A DNA stretch of 29,525 bases from Ignavibacteria bacterium UBA2360 (lineage in GTDB: Bacteria; Bacteroidota; Ignavibacteria; Tepidaquicellales; OLB5), in assembly GCA_002344125.1 (NCBI GenBank), contig DDTQ01000007.1:1-29525 (forward strand), written 5' to 3'. Positions within the stretch are counted from its first letter, which is position 1. Every line of letters starts with the position of its first letter. Positions 8,544 through 16,751 of this stretch are shown in pieces. A program made the position numbers and the translations under genes. A model generated the notes under the pieces. That model did not search any database and was not told where the DNA came from. It was given only the letters and a program-made list of their open reading frames with translations.

Positions 8544-9476
8544 TTATTTTTTACATAGGTCAATGATCCGCTCGAGATCTTCAGCGGTATAATACTCAAT
8601 GATAATTGTACCTGTAGTAGGGGAAGATGGATTCAACCGCACACGAGTGCCGAAATGCTCCATGAATTTTTCTTCAAGGAATTTAATTGCTGCTTTATTC
8701 TGATCAGTGATCTCATATATCTTTTTTTCACGCGGAGCAGCTTTCGTTTTTTTCTTCTTGGTAAGCTCTTCGGTTTTGCGTACGCTTAGATTTTCGGTAG
8801 TAATTCTTTTGAAAAGCAGCATTTTATCAACATCATTATCCATCGCCAGAATTGATCTTGCGTGGCCTTCAGATATTTCACCTTTTTTAATGCTAAGCTT
8901 AATTTCATCGGGCAGGGTAAGCAGGCGCAGAGTATTGGCAACAGCGCTCCTTGATTTGCCGACCTTTACGGCAACATCTTCCTGGCGCAGGGCGCATTCA
9001 TCAATTAGTCTTTTGTAGCCTTCGGCAACTTCTATGGAGTTCAGGTTAGCGCGCTGAATATTTTCGATGAGCGCAATTTCGAGCAGATCTTCTTTGGCGG
9101 TAACATCAAGCACGTACGCGGGAATTTTTTCTATACCCGCAATTTTGGAAGCGCGGAGTCTTCTCTCGCCTGAGATAAGTTCATAGCCGCCATCATCAAG
9201 TTTTCTGACTGTTATGGCCTGGATAACGCCCTTTTGCTTTATGGATTCAGCAAGATCGCTAAGTTCTGCTGAGTCAAATTCTTTTCGCGGCTGGTAGGGA
9301 TTGGCTTTTATATTTTCAAGCTCTATAAAGAGTATCTGTTCATCCGTTTTTGGATTCAGTTCAGTAATGTTCCTGTGGAATTCCGGCGCAGAAACAGTCT
9401 GCTCCGCGGCTTCAGAGCCGCCGAATAGAACATCGAGACCCTTTCCGAGCCCGCCTTTGGGTTTATCTTTAGACAT
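8544..9476 (-). CDS. parB: Chromosome-partitioning protein ParB (Spo0J family)
   Basis: Binds parS centromere sites and loads/spreads along DNA as a CTP-dependent clamp; works with ParA. The N-terminus has the GLGKGLDVLFG motif (about 9-19) that contacts ParA. The ParB/Srx CTPase core follows, with NPYQPR (59-64), the GERRLRA arginine patch (103-109) and ENIQR (138-142). A helix-turn-helix lies around 164-186 (RQEDVAVKVGKSRSAVANTLRLL), and a C-terminal dimerisation segment ends the protein. Length (310) is typical. It starts 15 bases after the parA stop and is followed 11 bases later by the protease gene. No consensus parS was seen in the window. Confidence 0.96.
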   Translation of the reverse strand: MSKDKPKGGLGKGLDVLFGGSEAAEQTVSAPEFHRNITELNPKTDEQILFIELENIKANPYQPRKEFDSAELSDLAESIKQKGVIQAITVRKLDDGGYELISGERRLRASKIAGIEKIPAYVLDVTAKEDLLEIALIENIQRANLNSIEVAEGYKRLIDECALRQEDVAVKVGKSRSAVANTLRLLTLPDEIKLSIKKGEISEGHARSILAMDNDVDKMLLFKRITTENLSVRKTEELTKKKKTKAAPREKKIYEITDQNKAAIKFLEEKFMEHFGTRVRLNPSSPTTGTIIIEYYTAEDLERIIDLCKK

Positions 9477-9491
9477 ATTCTTTAAATAGAT

Positions 9492-10382
9492 TTATTGGCT
9501 TTTAATTTGATTAATGCTGCCGCTATCGCCCGCGGGCGGAGCATCACTTTCTTTGTTGACCACTTCGAATTTTGGCGCATCGTAAGTTAAGATATTATCG
9601 AACTTCTGCATCTGTTCTTTGCCGTTCCGGCGAAGGAATTCATTGGCAAGCTCAGTGTAGTTTTTGGCTCCGACAGAAAGCGGGTCATACACAACAACAG
9701 GTTTACCGAATGAAGGGGATTCGCTGATCTTAACATTACGCATTACTTTTACCGGGTACAACTTATCCTGGAAATACTTTTCGAGTTCACCAGCTACCTG
9801 ATTGGAAAGCCTTAGCCTTGCATCAAACATTGTAAGCAGGTAACCTTCAATTTCAATTTCAGGGTTGAGCCGTGATTTAATCATCTTGATAGTGTTAAGC
9901 AAGAGTGTCAATCCTTCAAGCGCGTAATATTCGCTTTGCACCGGTATAAGGACAGAATCTGAGGCAACAAGCGAGTTAAGTGTGATAAGGCTCAGCGAAG
10001 GCGGGCAATCAATGAAAATGAAATCGAAATACTCCTTAATTTCATCAAGCCTTTTTTTGAGAATGAATTCACGTTCAGGCATAGTAACGATTTCAATTTC
10101 AATTCCTACCAGGTTGATATTTGAGCAGATAATATAGAGGTTTTGAACCTCGGTCTGCTGAACACATTCTTTTGGGGCAGTAACCCCGGTTAACAGTTCA
10201 TACACAGACCCCTTCATTGAGTTTGTAGGAAATCCCAGGCCTGATGTAGCGTTTGACTGTGGATCAATATCAACAATGAGTATTTTGCAGCCGCAGGCGG
10301 CTAAAGCCGCGCACAGATTTACAGCGGTAGTGGTTTTTCCAACACCGCCTTTTTGATTAGCTATGGAAATTATTTTTGACAA
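9492..10382 (-). CDS. parA: Chromosome-partitioning ATPase ParA (Soj family)
   Basis: A MinD/ParA-type ATPase that drives chromosome-origin segregation with ParB. The deviant Walker A motif KGGVGKTT is at residues 11-18, the switch region VDIDPQSNATSGLG at about 37-50, and the Walker B stretch FIFIDCPPS follows near 122-130. The 296-residue length includes about 35 extra C-terminal residues after the usual end (Pro-, Asp- and Ser-containing, starting near KFDNILTY) that look like a disordered tail. The start codon is TTG at 10382, nine bases after the stop of the upstream UPF0173 gene, with a weak AGAG upstream; beginning MSKIISIANQKGG, it matches the family N-terminus. It is the second gene of the operon. 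Confidence 0.96.
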   Translation of the reverse strand: MSKIISIANQKGGVGKTTTAVNLCAALAACGCKILIVDIDPQSNATSGLGFPTNSMKGSVYELLTGVTAPKECVQQTEVQNLYIICSNINLVGIEIEIVTMPEREFILKKRLDEIKEYFDFIFIDCPPSLSLITLNSLVASDSVLIPVQSEYYALEGLTLLLNTIKMIKSRLNPEIEIEGYLLTMFDARLRLSNQVAGELEKYFQDKLYPVKVMRNVKISESPSFGKPVVVYDPLSVGAKNYTELANEFLRRNGKEQMQKFDNILTYDAPKFEVVNKESDAPPAGDSGSINQIKSQ

Positions 10383-10391
10383 TTTATCTCT

Positions 10392-11072
10392 TTAAATTTC
10401 TAATGGTTCGCCATAAGGCATAATAACACATTGTTTGCCGATGGATTCCACTTTTCTTTTGAACTCCTCAGGGTTTGTATCAATTAAATCAAAAGTAGCA
10501 TAGTGCATAGGTGAAGCGGTTTTGCAGTTAAGGAATTCCGCAGCTTTGACAGCATCATCAATACCCATTGTGTAATTATCACCAATAGGCAGCAGAGCGA
10601 GATCAATATTCTGCATTTCGCCGATAAGTTTCATATCGAGAAACAGTCCGGTATCACCGGCGTGATATATGGTTTTATCGCCAATTGAAAGTACTATTCC
10701 GGCAGGCTCACCCATATACAGGTTCTCTGATTCAAGCGAAGAGCTGTGATGAGCAATTGTGAATTTAACCTTACCGAAAGGGAAGGCCCTTTGACCGCCG
10801 ATACCCATCCCGTGTGATTTGAATCCTTTGGATATGAGATACTCTGAAAGTTCATGAACCGCAATAATGGCCGCATCGTTATTTTTGGCAATTTCCATGG
10901 TATCGCCAATGTGATCGTTGTGCGCATGAGTTAAAAGAATAAAGTCTGCTTTAATTTCGGCAGCTTTAATTTTCGCGTTCTTGTTGTGCGTAATGAAGGG
11001 GTCGATAATTAAATTATACGTACCTGTATTAATTTCAAAGGCAGAATGCCCATGATAAGTAATTTTTAACAT
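10392..11072 (-). CDS. UPF0173 metallo-beta-lactamase-fold hydrolase
   Basis: A 226-residue protein of the UPF0173 family (relatives of B. subtilis YtkL), with a metallo-beta-lactamase fold and a probable two-metal site. Visible ligands are H7/H9 in YHGHSAF, the core motif THAHNDH (48-54), H and D in HAGDTGL, and a late His in SPMHYATF. The natural substrate of the family is not established. It heads the minus-strand operon with parA (9-base gap), parB and the protease. A good promoter, TTG-N20-TAACTTTG, ends 29 bases upstream of its ATG, giving a short leader. Confidence 0.92.
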   Translation of the reverse strand: MLKITYHGHSAFEINTGTYNLIIDPFITHNKNAKIKAAEIKADFILLTHAHNDHIGDTMEIAKNNDAAIIAVHELSEYLISKGFKSHGMGIGGQRAFPFGKVKFTIAHHSSSLESENLYMGEPAGIVLSIGDKTIYHAGDTGLFLDMKLIGEMQNIDLALLPIGDNYTMGIDDAVKAAEFLNCKTASPMHYATFDLIDTNPEEFKRKVESIGKQCVIMPYGEPLEI

Positions 11073-11100
11073 GATTCAATGTATTTAATAGGAAATTAAG

Positions 11101-11131
11101 CAAAGTTAGGGTATTTAATATTGTAATTCAA
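11101..11131 (-). promoter_or_regulatory. Bacteroidota-type promoter of the UPF0173-parAB operon
   Basis: On the minus strand, TTG (11131-11129) is followed by 20 bases and TAACTTTG (11108-11101), an exact match to the -33/-7 pattern TTG...TAnnTTTG. The transcript should start around 11094, about 20 bases before the ATG. Confidence 0.65.
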
Positions 11132-11192
11132 TTATATAAAAAAGGCAGGAAAAAGCAGTTTTTTGTGAAATTGTTAATTTTTGGGCATGAAA

Positions 11193-11531
11193 CTAACCGA
11201 TTATATTGAAATATTGATAGTTCAACATAGTGAAAACATACACCAAAATTGCTGAAGTTGAGATTACCTTGTGAAAAACGCCGCCTTTGGCTCCATAACT
11301 AAGGATCAATAGCAGCAGCAGGGAAAGAAAATAGAGGAGGAACTTGTTGGATAAAAAATTCAGCAGGTAAAGCAGGAAGAGCAAATTTATTATCAGCAGG
11401 ATATATGCCGCCTGATGATGGAGCTTAGAAATATTCGCAAGTTTGAGACCTGCAATCCATCCGATCATATAGTTGTAAATAAAGAGCAGGATTCCAGTAA
11501 CGGTGATCAAGCTGATAAGATCCGTATTCAT
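11193..11531 (-). CDS. Small multi-pass membrane protein, unknown function
   Basis: A 112-residue, very hydrophobic protein with three to four predicted membrane helices (about 5-25, 43-60, 62-80 and 88-106), rich in Leu and Ile. A YMIGWIAGLKL and a GAKGGVFHK loop separate them. I recognise no family. Its ATG overlaps the stop of the nitroreductase gene (ATGA, four bases shared), so translation is probably coupled and the two are co-expressed. No clear terminator follows in the 120 bases before the UPF0173 promoter, only A/T-rich sequence. Confidence 0.7.
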   Translation of the reverse strand: MNTDLISLITVTGILLFIYNYMIGWIAGLKLANISKLHHQAAYILLIINLLFLLYLLNFLSNKFLLYFLSLLLLLILSYGAKGGVFHKVISTSAILVYVFTMLNYQYFNIIG

Positions 11532-12307
11532 TTAATGGCGGTTCCCCATTTATTTTTAAACGAAAGTTCTTCAATTGGTTTGCGCTGACTTGACCGCCAG
11601 TCGATAGCAGGCCGTTTGATCGCAGGATCAACATAACCCATTCTGAAAATGGCACACATTTCAAAATCACCGGGAATGTTAAGCATATCAGAAATAGATT
11701 TCCAGTTTCCGGGAATTTCTCCGGGAGTGGATATGAACTGCATACCCATACCAAGAGAAGTTGTTACGAGCCAGAGGGTTTGAATAACAGCACCCATAGA
11801 AATAACAGAATAGAAGCCGGAAAGTTCTTCTTTTTTATACTCTTCCTTAGTTAAACATATCACAAAAAGCAGGGGAGATGAGGCAACGAGTTTTTCTTCA
11901 TCATTGCCAAGGATGCGCGGAACTTTGAACTTAGCCATAACCTTGCCGCCTGTTTCAGAAAAAATTGTTCTGACAAATGGCTTCAGGACGGCGGGCAGGT
12001 GGTCTATGTGAATGCCATCTTTTGTTTTTTCAATTTCATCTTCAGAAAAGCGGAAATATTTTCTGTACTGCTTCCAGAACCTGCCGTCATTCATAAGCTG
12101 CACCATGGAGTCACCCGCAATTTTTGCGATATTTCCGATAGCAGCTTCATCGGTAATTGCAATGAATCGCCATGGCTGGCTGTTAAAATGGCTTGGGGAG
12201 TGTGAAGACATTTTTATCAGCAGTTCAATGTGTTCATCGGATACTTTTTTATCCGCAAATTTTGAATTTGCTGTTTTCCGGTTAACGATCGCTTCAAGAA
12301 GATCCAT
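11528..12307 (-). CDS. Nitroreductase-family flavoprotein
   Basis: An FMN-dependent oxidoreductase of the nitroreductase superfamily, 259 residues. Features seen: the N-terminal phosphate-binding Arg/Lys segment (NRKTANSKF, 9-17); the SPSHFNSQPWRF stretch (37-48) that lines FMN; and the C-terminal half with GAVIQTLWLVTTSLGMGMQFIS, typical of the FMN/dimer interface, followed by GYVDPAIKRP. It is longer than the minimal family size (about 190-220) because of an insertion around residues 95-140. The electron acceptor cannot be told from sequence. It overlaps the membrane-protein gene by four bases. A near -7 box (TAGAATTG, one mismatch) lies just upstream but lacks a matching -33. Confidence 0.9.
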   Translation of the reverse strand: MDLLEAIVNRKTANSKFADKKVSDEHIELLIKMSSHSPSHFNSQPWRFIAITDEAAIGNIAKIAGDSMVQLMNDGRFWKQYRKYFRFSEDEIEKTKDGIHIDHLPAVLKPFVRTIFSETGGKVMAKFKVPRILGNDEEKLVASSPLLFVICLTKEEYKKEELSGFYSVISMGAVIQTLWLVTTSLGMGMQFISTPGEIPGNWKSISDMLNIPGDFEMCAIFRMGYVDPAIKRPAIDWRSSQRKPIEELSFKNKWGTAIK

Positions 12308-12358
12308 AATTTCAGCAGTTGTTATTTTGCAATTCTATACTATTAACAGCAAATAAAA

Positions 12359-12382
12359 AAGGCAGGTTTCGTGACCTGCCTT
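12359..12382 (-). terminator. Terminator after the SBBP gene
   Basis: Perfect 9-bp stem AAGGCAGGT/ACCTGCCTT with a six-base loop. On the minus strand it is followed by TTTTTTATTTGC, and it lies 21 bases past the stop of the SBBP-repeat gene. It closes the two-gene unit 14954-12403. Confidence 0.88.
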
Positions 12383-12402
12383 AAAATCAGTTAAAGGATG
12401 GG

Positions 12403-13737
12403 TTATTTTGAGAACCTGACTAAACAATAGTTCAGATTCCCTGCAGCGGAAGTATAACCCGCAGTGTAGAAGTTACCGTTAAGATCAGCGGCTGAATGCA
12501 GCACCGTAGGAACGGTACCATCATCAGTTAAAAAAACCGATTGCCAGAGCAGTATTCCTTCCGGGCTGTAACTATGAAGTGTCATTTCTGAAATTGACCT
12601 TTCGTTTACTATCCTGGAGCCGGTAACAATTATATTTCCTTCGCTATCTTTCATTATAGAAAGATCTTCGATGTTCTTAGATATAGGTTCAGGTGAAATT
12701 ATGATCCACTCTTCTGAGCCCCCGGAGTTATATTTAATGAGGCATCGGTGATGTTTGTTTTTTTTCTGTTCCGTCAGACCGAGAACGTAAACATTGCCGC
12801 TTGCATCAACTAACATATCCAGGGCTTCATCTTTAGCGTTAGCAGCGCCGTTATAGTTGTTTATCCAAATAGGCTTACCTGCACCATCAAGTTTCATTGT
12901 GATAAAATCCCTGTTAAGCTCGCTGCTGTAGCCGGTAATGTAAACATTCCCGCTTCCATCGGTTGAAATACGGGAGGGTTTATCATCAGAATTGAGTTTG
13001 CCGTCATATTTAGTCATCCAAAGCAGGTTACCTGCGGAATCGTACTTTGCAACAGCGAGATGGTAGCCGGGTCCGCCGCATTGACCCGCAACATATAGAT
13101 TTCCATCGTGGTCAATAGTTAACGTTTCGGCTCTATCGGTTGTAATGTTGTCATCATATCCTTTTATCCAGAGCACCTCACCGTTTGTATCGTACTTGAT
13201 TGTGATCCAATCCTGCCCGGAATTTTCGGTCACAAGGTGCGCTGTTGAGCCGGAAATATATACATTCCCTAATCCATCCACAGCAATTGACCTAGCTTCA
13301 TCAAGCAGACCGCCTTTACCTGCATAAGTTTTCTGCCATAACAGCTGTCCTTCCTTATTGTATTTAAGAGTTAGTATATCGGTTGCGGTTCCATTAGAGC
13401 CAGTGCTTGACCCAGTAATATAAATGTTATCAGAATTGTCTGTTACCATCCCTGCGGGTCTATCGTTGTAATTCCCTGATCCGTTGAATACAGCAATCCA
13501 TAAAAGATTACCGTCTTTATCGTACTTAATAGTTGTAATATCATCGCCGGCCAGGGAAGCGTTTGTAACACCTGTTACTATGATGTTACCTGTGTTATCA
13601 GCAGCCACAAAGAGCGCTTTATCAATACTGAAAGTTCCTTCGGAGGAATAAGATCTGTTCCAGACCGGCATATATTGTGAACTGACATTACAGGTGAATA
13701 TTATGAGAAGAAATGAAATTACTTTGATCATATTCAT
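12403..13737 (-). CDS. Exported SBBP-repeat beta-propeller protein
   Basis: A 444-residue exported protein. An N-terminal signal peptide (about 1-20, ending NVSS before QYMPVW) is followed by eight repeats of about 50 residues. Each has a 'D-x2-GN-[IVL]-Y-[IV]-x-G' strand (for example DGSGNVYITG) and a Lys-Tyr-Asp...G-x2-LW strand, the pattern of SBBP (beta-propeller) repeats. The role is unknown; such propellers are usually binding or structural surface proteins. Unlike its neighbours it has no T9SS sorting tail (it ends LVRFSK), so it may stay in the periplasm or use another route. Its ATG is two bases after the stop of the Ycf48-type gene upstream, showing an operon. Confidence 0.85.
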   Translation of the reverse strand: MNMIKVISFLLIIFTCNVSSQYMPVWNRSYSSEGTFSIDKALFVAADNTGNIIVTGVTNASLAGDDITTIKYDKDGNLLWIAVFNGSGNYNDRPAGMVTDNSDNIYITGSSTGSNGTATDILTLKYNKEGQLLWQKTYAGKGGLLDEARSIAVDGLGNVYISGSTAHLVTENSGQDWITIKYDTNGEVLWIKGYDDNITTDRAETLTIDHDGNLYVAGQCGGPGYHLAVAKYDSAGNLLWMTKYDGKLNSDDKPSRISTDGSGNVYITGYSSELNRDFITMKLDGAGKPIWINNYNGAANAKDEALDMLVDASGNVYVLGLTEQKKNKHHRCLIKYNSGGSEEWIIISPEPISKNIEDLSIMKDSEGNIIVTGSRIVNERSISEMTLHSYSPEGILLWQSVFLTDDGTVPTVLHSAADLNGNFYTAGYTSAAGNLNYCLVRFSK

Positions 13738-13739
13738 AT

Positions 13740-14954
13740 TTATTTAATTAAGATCATTTTTTTAGTTTCGGTAAAATCCGCGGATGCGAGTTTATAGAAA
13801 TAAACACCCCCGGCAAAATTTGAAGCATCCCAGGAAAGTTTGTATGTGCCGGGTTTAAGCTCACCGTTTACCAATGTTTCAACAACTCTTCCGGCAGCAT
13901 CGTAAACAATCAAATAAACAAATCCTGAACGGGCAATTTGAAACTCAAAATTTGTGACCGGGTTAAACGGATTCGGGTAATTCTGCTTCAAGCTGAAATC
14001 CCGGGGAACTTCACCGCCGAGCGGTTCTATGAATGTAAGCCCCCCATTTGTAGTTTTTATGATCCTGCCGGTAGTGCCAACTGAATATCCTGTAAGCGCG
14101 GATGGGAAATACAAACCATACATGTTATCGCCTATTCCGGTTGCCTGCTGCAGCCAGTTGTTACCTGAATTCGTTGTCCTGAGTATAACGCCGGCTGTAC
14201 CCGATGCATAGCCGGTTAGAGAGTTTATGAACTGGACTGAATATAACCATGAGCTGTTTGGGCTTGTTTGATTCAACCAGTTCGTTCCGCCATTTGTAGT
14301 GTACTTTATCAGTCCCTGGTAACCAACCGCCCAGCCTGAATTTTCATTGGTAAAATTTATGCTGTAAACCGGTAAAGTAGTATTAGAAATTTGTCCTGCC
14401 CAGTTACTACCTGTGTTTAGTGTTCTTAGAATTGTACCGTCAGAGCCGCCGATCCAGCCGGTTAACGGACCCTGAAAATGTACTGTATAGAGCGTACTGG
14501 CCGTATTACCTGTACGCGCATTCCACACGGCTCCGCCGTTTGAAGTTGCTCTGATAACACCGCCATCGCCAACGGCAAATCCGGTTAAAGAATTGAGAAA
14601 GAATACAGCGCGGAGTGTTGAAGTTACACCGCTTGATTGCAGTATCCAGTTTGCCCCGCCATTGGTAGTTGCCGTGATGACACCGCCGGGACCGGCAGCC
14701 CAGCCGCTGAGTGAGTTTACGAAGCAAACGCTGTACAAAGCACTGGGTCCTGTTTGAGATATCCAGTTTAAACCGCCATTTGTTGTATGCCTTATTGTGC
14801 CTAAGTCTCCAACAGCCCATCCTGTATCTTCGTTGACGAAGTGAACAGCACTAAGATTGTATGGTGTGCCGCTGCTTTGCAAGAACCACTGCGAATTGCT
14901 GCTTGCTGAAAGAAACAGAAGCAGAGTAAATTGAATGAAGATGTATTTTTTCAT
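13740..14954 (-). CDS. Ycf48-type seven-repeat propeller with T9SS sorting domain
   Basis: A 404-residue exported protein. The start is set at 14954 (MKKYIFIQF signal peptide, cleavage near NSQ) and not at the upstream ATG at 15026, because AAAGGAAG sits five bases ahead of this ATG and the signal peptide starts here. Seven repeats of about 45 residues end in motifs such as GLIKYTTNGGTNW and GVILRTTNSGNNW, forming a seven-bladed Ycf48/Hcf136-like (BNR-like) propeller. A T9SS sorting domain (about 320-404) follows, with NYPNPFNP, GGVYFYK and the end KKMILIK. Despite the family name there is no link to photosynthesis; in this lineage these are surface or secreted proteins. It is a paralogue of 18628-19869 and is followed two bases later by the SBBP gene. 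Confidence 0.87.
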   Translation of the reverse strand: MKKYIFIQFTLLLFLSASSNSQWFLQSSGTPYNLSAVHFVNEDTGWAVGDLGTIRHTTNGGLNWISQTGPSALYSVCFVNSLSGWAAGPGGVITATTNGGANWILQSSGVTSTLRAVFFLNSLTGFAVGDGGVIRATSNGGAVWNARTGNTASTLYTVHFQGPLTGWIGGSDGTILRTLNTGSNWAGQISNTTLPVYSINFTNENSGWAVGYQGLIKYTTNGGTNWLNQTSPNSSWLYSVQFINSLTGYASGTAGVILRTTNSGNNWLQQATGIGDNMYGLYFPSALTGYSVGTTGRIIKTTNGGLTFIEPLGGEVPRDFSLKQNYPNPFNPVTNFEFQIARSGFVYLIVYDAAGRVVETLVNGELKPGTYKLSWDASNFAGGVYFYKLASADFTETKKMILIK

Positions 14955-14958
14955 TTTA

Positions 14959-14966
14959 CTTCCTTT
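14959..14966 (-). promoter_or_regulatory. Ribosome binding site that fixes the start of 14954
   Basis: AAGGAAG on the minus strand, about five bases before the ATG at 14954. Shine-Dalgarno sequences are rare in this window, so its presence favours this start over the ATG at 15026. Confidence 0.6.
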
Positions 14967-15141
14967 AAAAGAAACTGTTAATAAAAAACATGCCCAACAC
15001 AGGAAAGTAAATACGGGACAGTCCATCGTATGATGGTTGTATTTATCCTGAAACCGGGCATGAGAATTTCTAATTCAATAGTACATTCATAGCCGAAAAG
15101 CTGAATTTTTTTCATTTAAGCCTGTCCCTAACTTATTAAGA

Positions 15142-15173
15142 CAAAGTTAGGATTATTATCATCTGCGAACAAA
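15142..15173 (-). promoter_or_regulatory. Bacteroidota-type promoter of the Ycf48-SBBP unit
   Basis: On the minus strand TTTG (15173-15170) is followed by 20 bases and TAACTTTG (15149-15142), the same -7 box and spacing as at 11101-11131. The implied leader to the ATG at 14954 is about 180 bases. Confidence 0.55.
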
Positions 15174-15214
15174 GAAATTTTTCCAAAATTATCGCAAATT
15201 ATTTGAATGCAGAA

Positions 15215-15245
15215 TTGATTTAATGGAAAAATTGGGCTATTTTAG
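15215..15245 (+). promoter_or_regulatory. Possible promoter for 15277 gene
   Basis: TTG (15215-15217), 20 bases, then TATTTTAG (15238-15245), one mismatch from TAnnTTTG. The predicted start of transcription lies about 25 bases before the ATG. Confidence 0.35.
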
Positions 15246-15276
15246 TTATTATTGACTATAAGTAATCGCAAAGAAA

Positions 15277-16734
15277 ATGAAGCAATCCGGTCTGATTGAG
15301 TTGGTTTCAACATTCAGTAAAGTTGAAATCAGGGAGTTTACAAGATTTATGAATTCACCTTTTTTCAACGGAAGAACAGAAGCCGCCCGGTATTGGAAAG
15401 CAGTAAGGGCTTTTTATCCGAAATTTTCCGCAGAGAAATTCACTGCTGAAAATATATTCAGAATATTGAAGCCCGGAAAGAAATTTGATGTAACAGAGAT
15501 CAGAAGACTGAATTCATATACTTTAAAAATGGCAGAGCAATACCTTGCATATAAGGGTGTCAAAAATGATCCCTTCTATTTTGATATTGCTCTTACAATT
15601 CAATTATCCGAAAGGGGGTTGTACAACAGGTCACAAAAACAACTTATTGCCGTTGATAAAAAGCACAGCACTCAAAAAGGAGATTATGAGTTCTATTTCT
15701 GGAAGCGATACCTTATAGAAAGGCATAAAAATTCCCTTTACTCGTTTACCGGAAGTGACCACCTTGCGCCTGAAGCGATAGTAAAGCGTACGGATATGTT
15801 CTCCTATCACACAATGGCCGTATTGTGCAAAAGTTTGGTCAGTTTGTTTATAAACGAAAAGAATTTTAACACGGATTATTCAAAAAGCGATTTTTATTCT
15901 ATGGTGAAAGGTATGGATCTTGATGGATACATTAATTCACTTTCAGAAAAAAAATCAGAATACTATCCGGTACTTGCGGCGGAGTATTACCAGGCAATGG
16001 CTCTTATTCACAATGATAATGATGATCACTTCAAAAAGTTCAAGGAAGTACTTTTTGGTGAACTGGGAATGTTCACTTACTTAGAGCAGATCAATTTCTA
16101 TTCAATATTTGAAGCGGTGTGCACATTAAAGATCGAGGGAGGCGGGCAGGAGTATTCAAAAGACCTGTTTGAGGCATACAGAATAATGCTGAAAAAAGGA
16201 CTATATTCTTACACACCCGGAGGGGAATTCATAGTAAGAATATTCAGGAATATTATTCATACAGCGATAATGATCAAAGAATACAATTGGCTTGAAAGTT
16301 TTCTTGCGGAATTTTTGCCGAAGGTCAACGCAGATTCACGGGATAACATGGGTAACCTTGCAAATGCTTTACTGTATTTTGAGAAAGGTGAATTCAGTGA
16401 GTCTCTGGGTTTACTTAACAAGATCGATTACGAGCTCTTCCATTTTAAGATAGATATCAAGAATCTGCAATTGCGTCTGTATTATGAACTTGGTTACACG
16501 GAAGAGTTGATATCAGCAATTGATACCTATAAACGATTTGTTTCGAGCAATAGATATATTTCATCCAGATACAAGGCGCTTTGCGCCGGATTTATAAACA
16601 ATTTGAGCCTTGTTATGAAAGCAGAAGCTCAAGGGTTGAAAAGTGACAACGGGTGGGTTGAACGGGAATTGATCTCATCAGAAAGTAAATTGTACCTGGA
16701 TTGGCTTCTGGAAAAAGTACGCAGTAAGAAATAA
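15277..16734 (+). CDS. 485-residue helical protein of unknown function
   Basis: A cytoplasmic-looking protein with no signal peptide or membrane segment. The N-terminus (LIELVSTFSKVEIREFTRFMNSPFFN, split by domains at residues 6-31) resembles a poorly characterised family I associate with Bacteroidota-type genomes, where a 'FSK-x-E-x2-x-F-x2-F-x-x-SP-[YF]-FN' opening is common. The rest is rich in amphipathic helices with regularly spaced aromatic residues, suggesting TPR-like solenoid repeats; no catalytic motif was seen. It is the only plus-strand gene inside the exported-protein island, with its own promoter, and it converges on the small exported protein with a 17-base gap and no terminator between them. 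No function can be assigned. Confidence 0.8.
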   Translation: MKQSGLIELVSTFSKVEIREFTRFMNSPFFNGRTEAARYWKAVRAFYPKFSAEKFTAENIFRILKPGKKFDVTEIRRLNSYTLKMAEQYLAYKGVKNDPFYFDIALTIQLSERGLYNRSQKQLIAVDKKHSTQKGDYEFYFWKRYLIERHKNSLYSFTGSDHLAPEAIVKRTDMFSYHTMAVLCKSLVSLFINEKNFNTDYSKSDFYSMVKGMDLDGYINSLSEKKSEYYPVLAAEYYQAMALIHNDNDDHFKKFKEVLFGELGMFTYLEQINFYSIFEAVCTLKIEGGGQEYSKDLFEAYRIMLKKGLYSYTPGGEFIVRIFRNIIHTAIMIKEYNWLESFLAEFLPKVNADSRDNMGNLANALLYFEKGEFSESLGLLNKIDYELFHFKIDIKNLQLRLYYELGYTEELISAIDTYKRFVSSNRYISSRYKALCAGFINNLSLVMKAEAQGLKSDNGWVERELISSESKLYLDWLLEKVRSKK

Positions 16735-16751
16735 AAGTCTGAGGCGCATGT

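Larger units (their letters stand above)
14955..15276. other. Divergent intergenic region with small inverted repeats
   Basis: These 322 bases separate the Ycf48-type gene (minus) from the 485-residue protein (plus). They contain a promoter for each. The minus-strand leader of about 180 bases holds CATGCCC (14989-14995) with its complement GGGCATG (15056-15062) and the palindrome CCATCGTATGATGG (15023-15036). A stem CCTAACTT/AAGTTAGG (15127-15151) overlaps the minus-strand -7 box. Confidence 0.5.

Noticed and set aside
8544..11072. Search for a parS centromere near parAB
   Set aside because: I looked for TGTTTCACGTGAAACA-like sequences across the window and saw no convincing match; GTATCACGTAAACTCC near 1982 is too far from consensus.
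14955..15026. Upstream ATG at 15026 adding 24 residues to the Ycf48-type protein
   Set aside because: The extra residues disrupt the signal peptide, and a good AAAGGAAG sits before the ATG at 14954.
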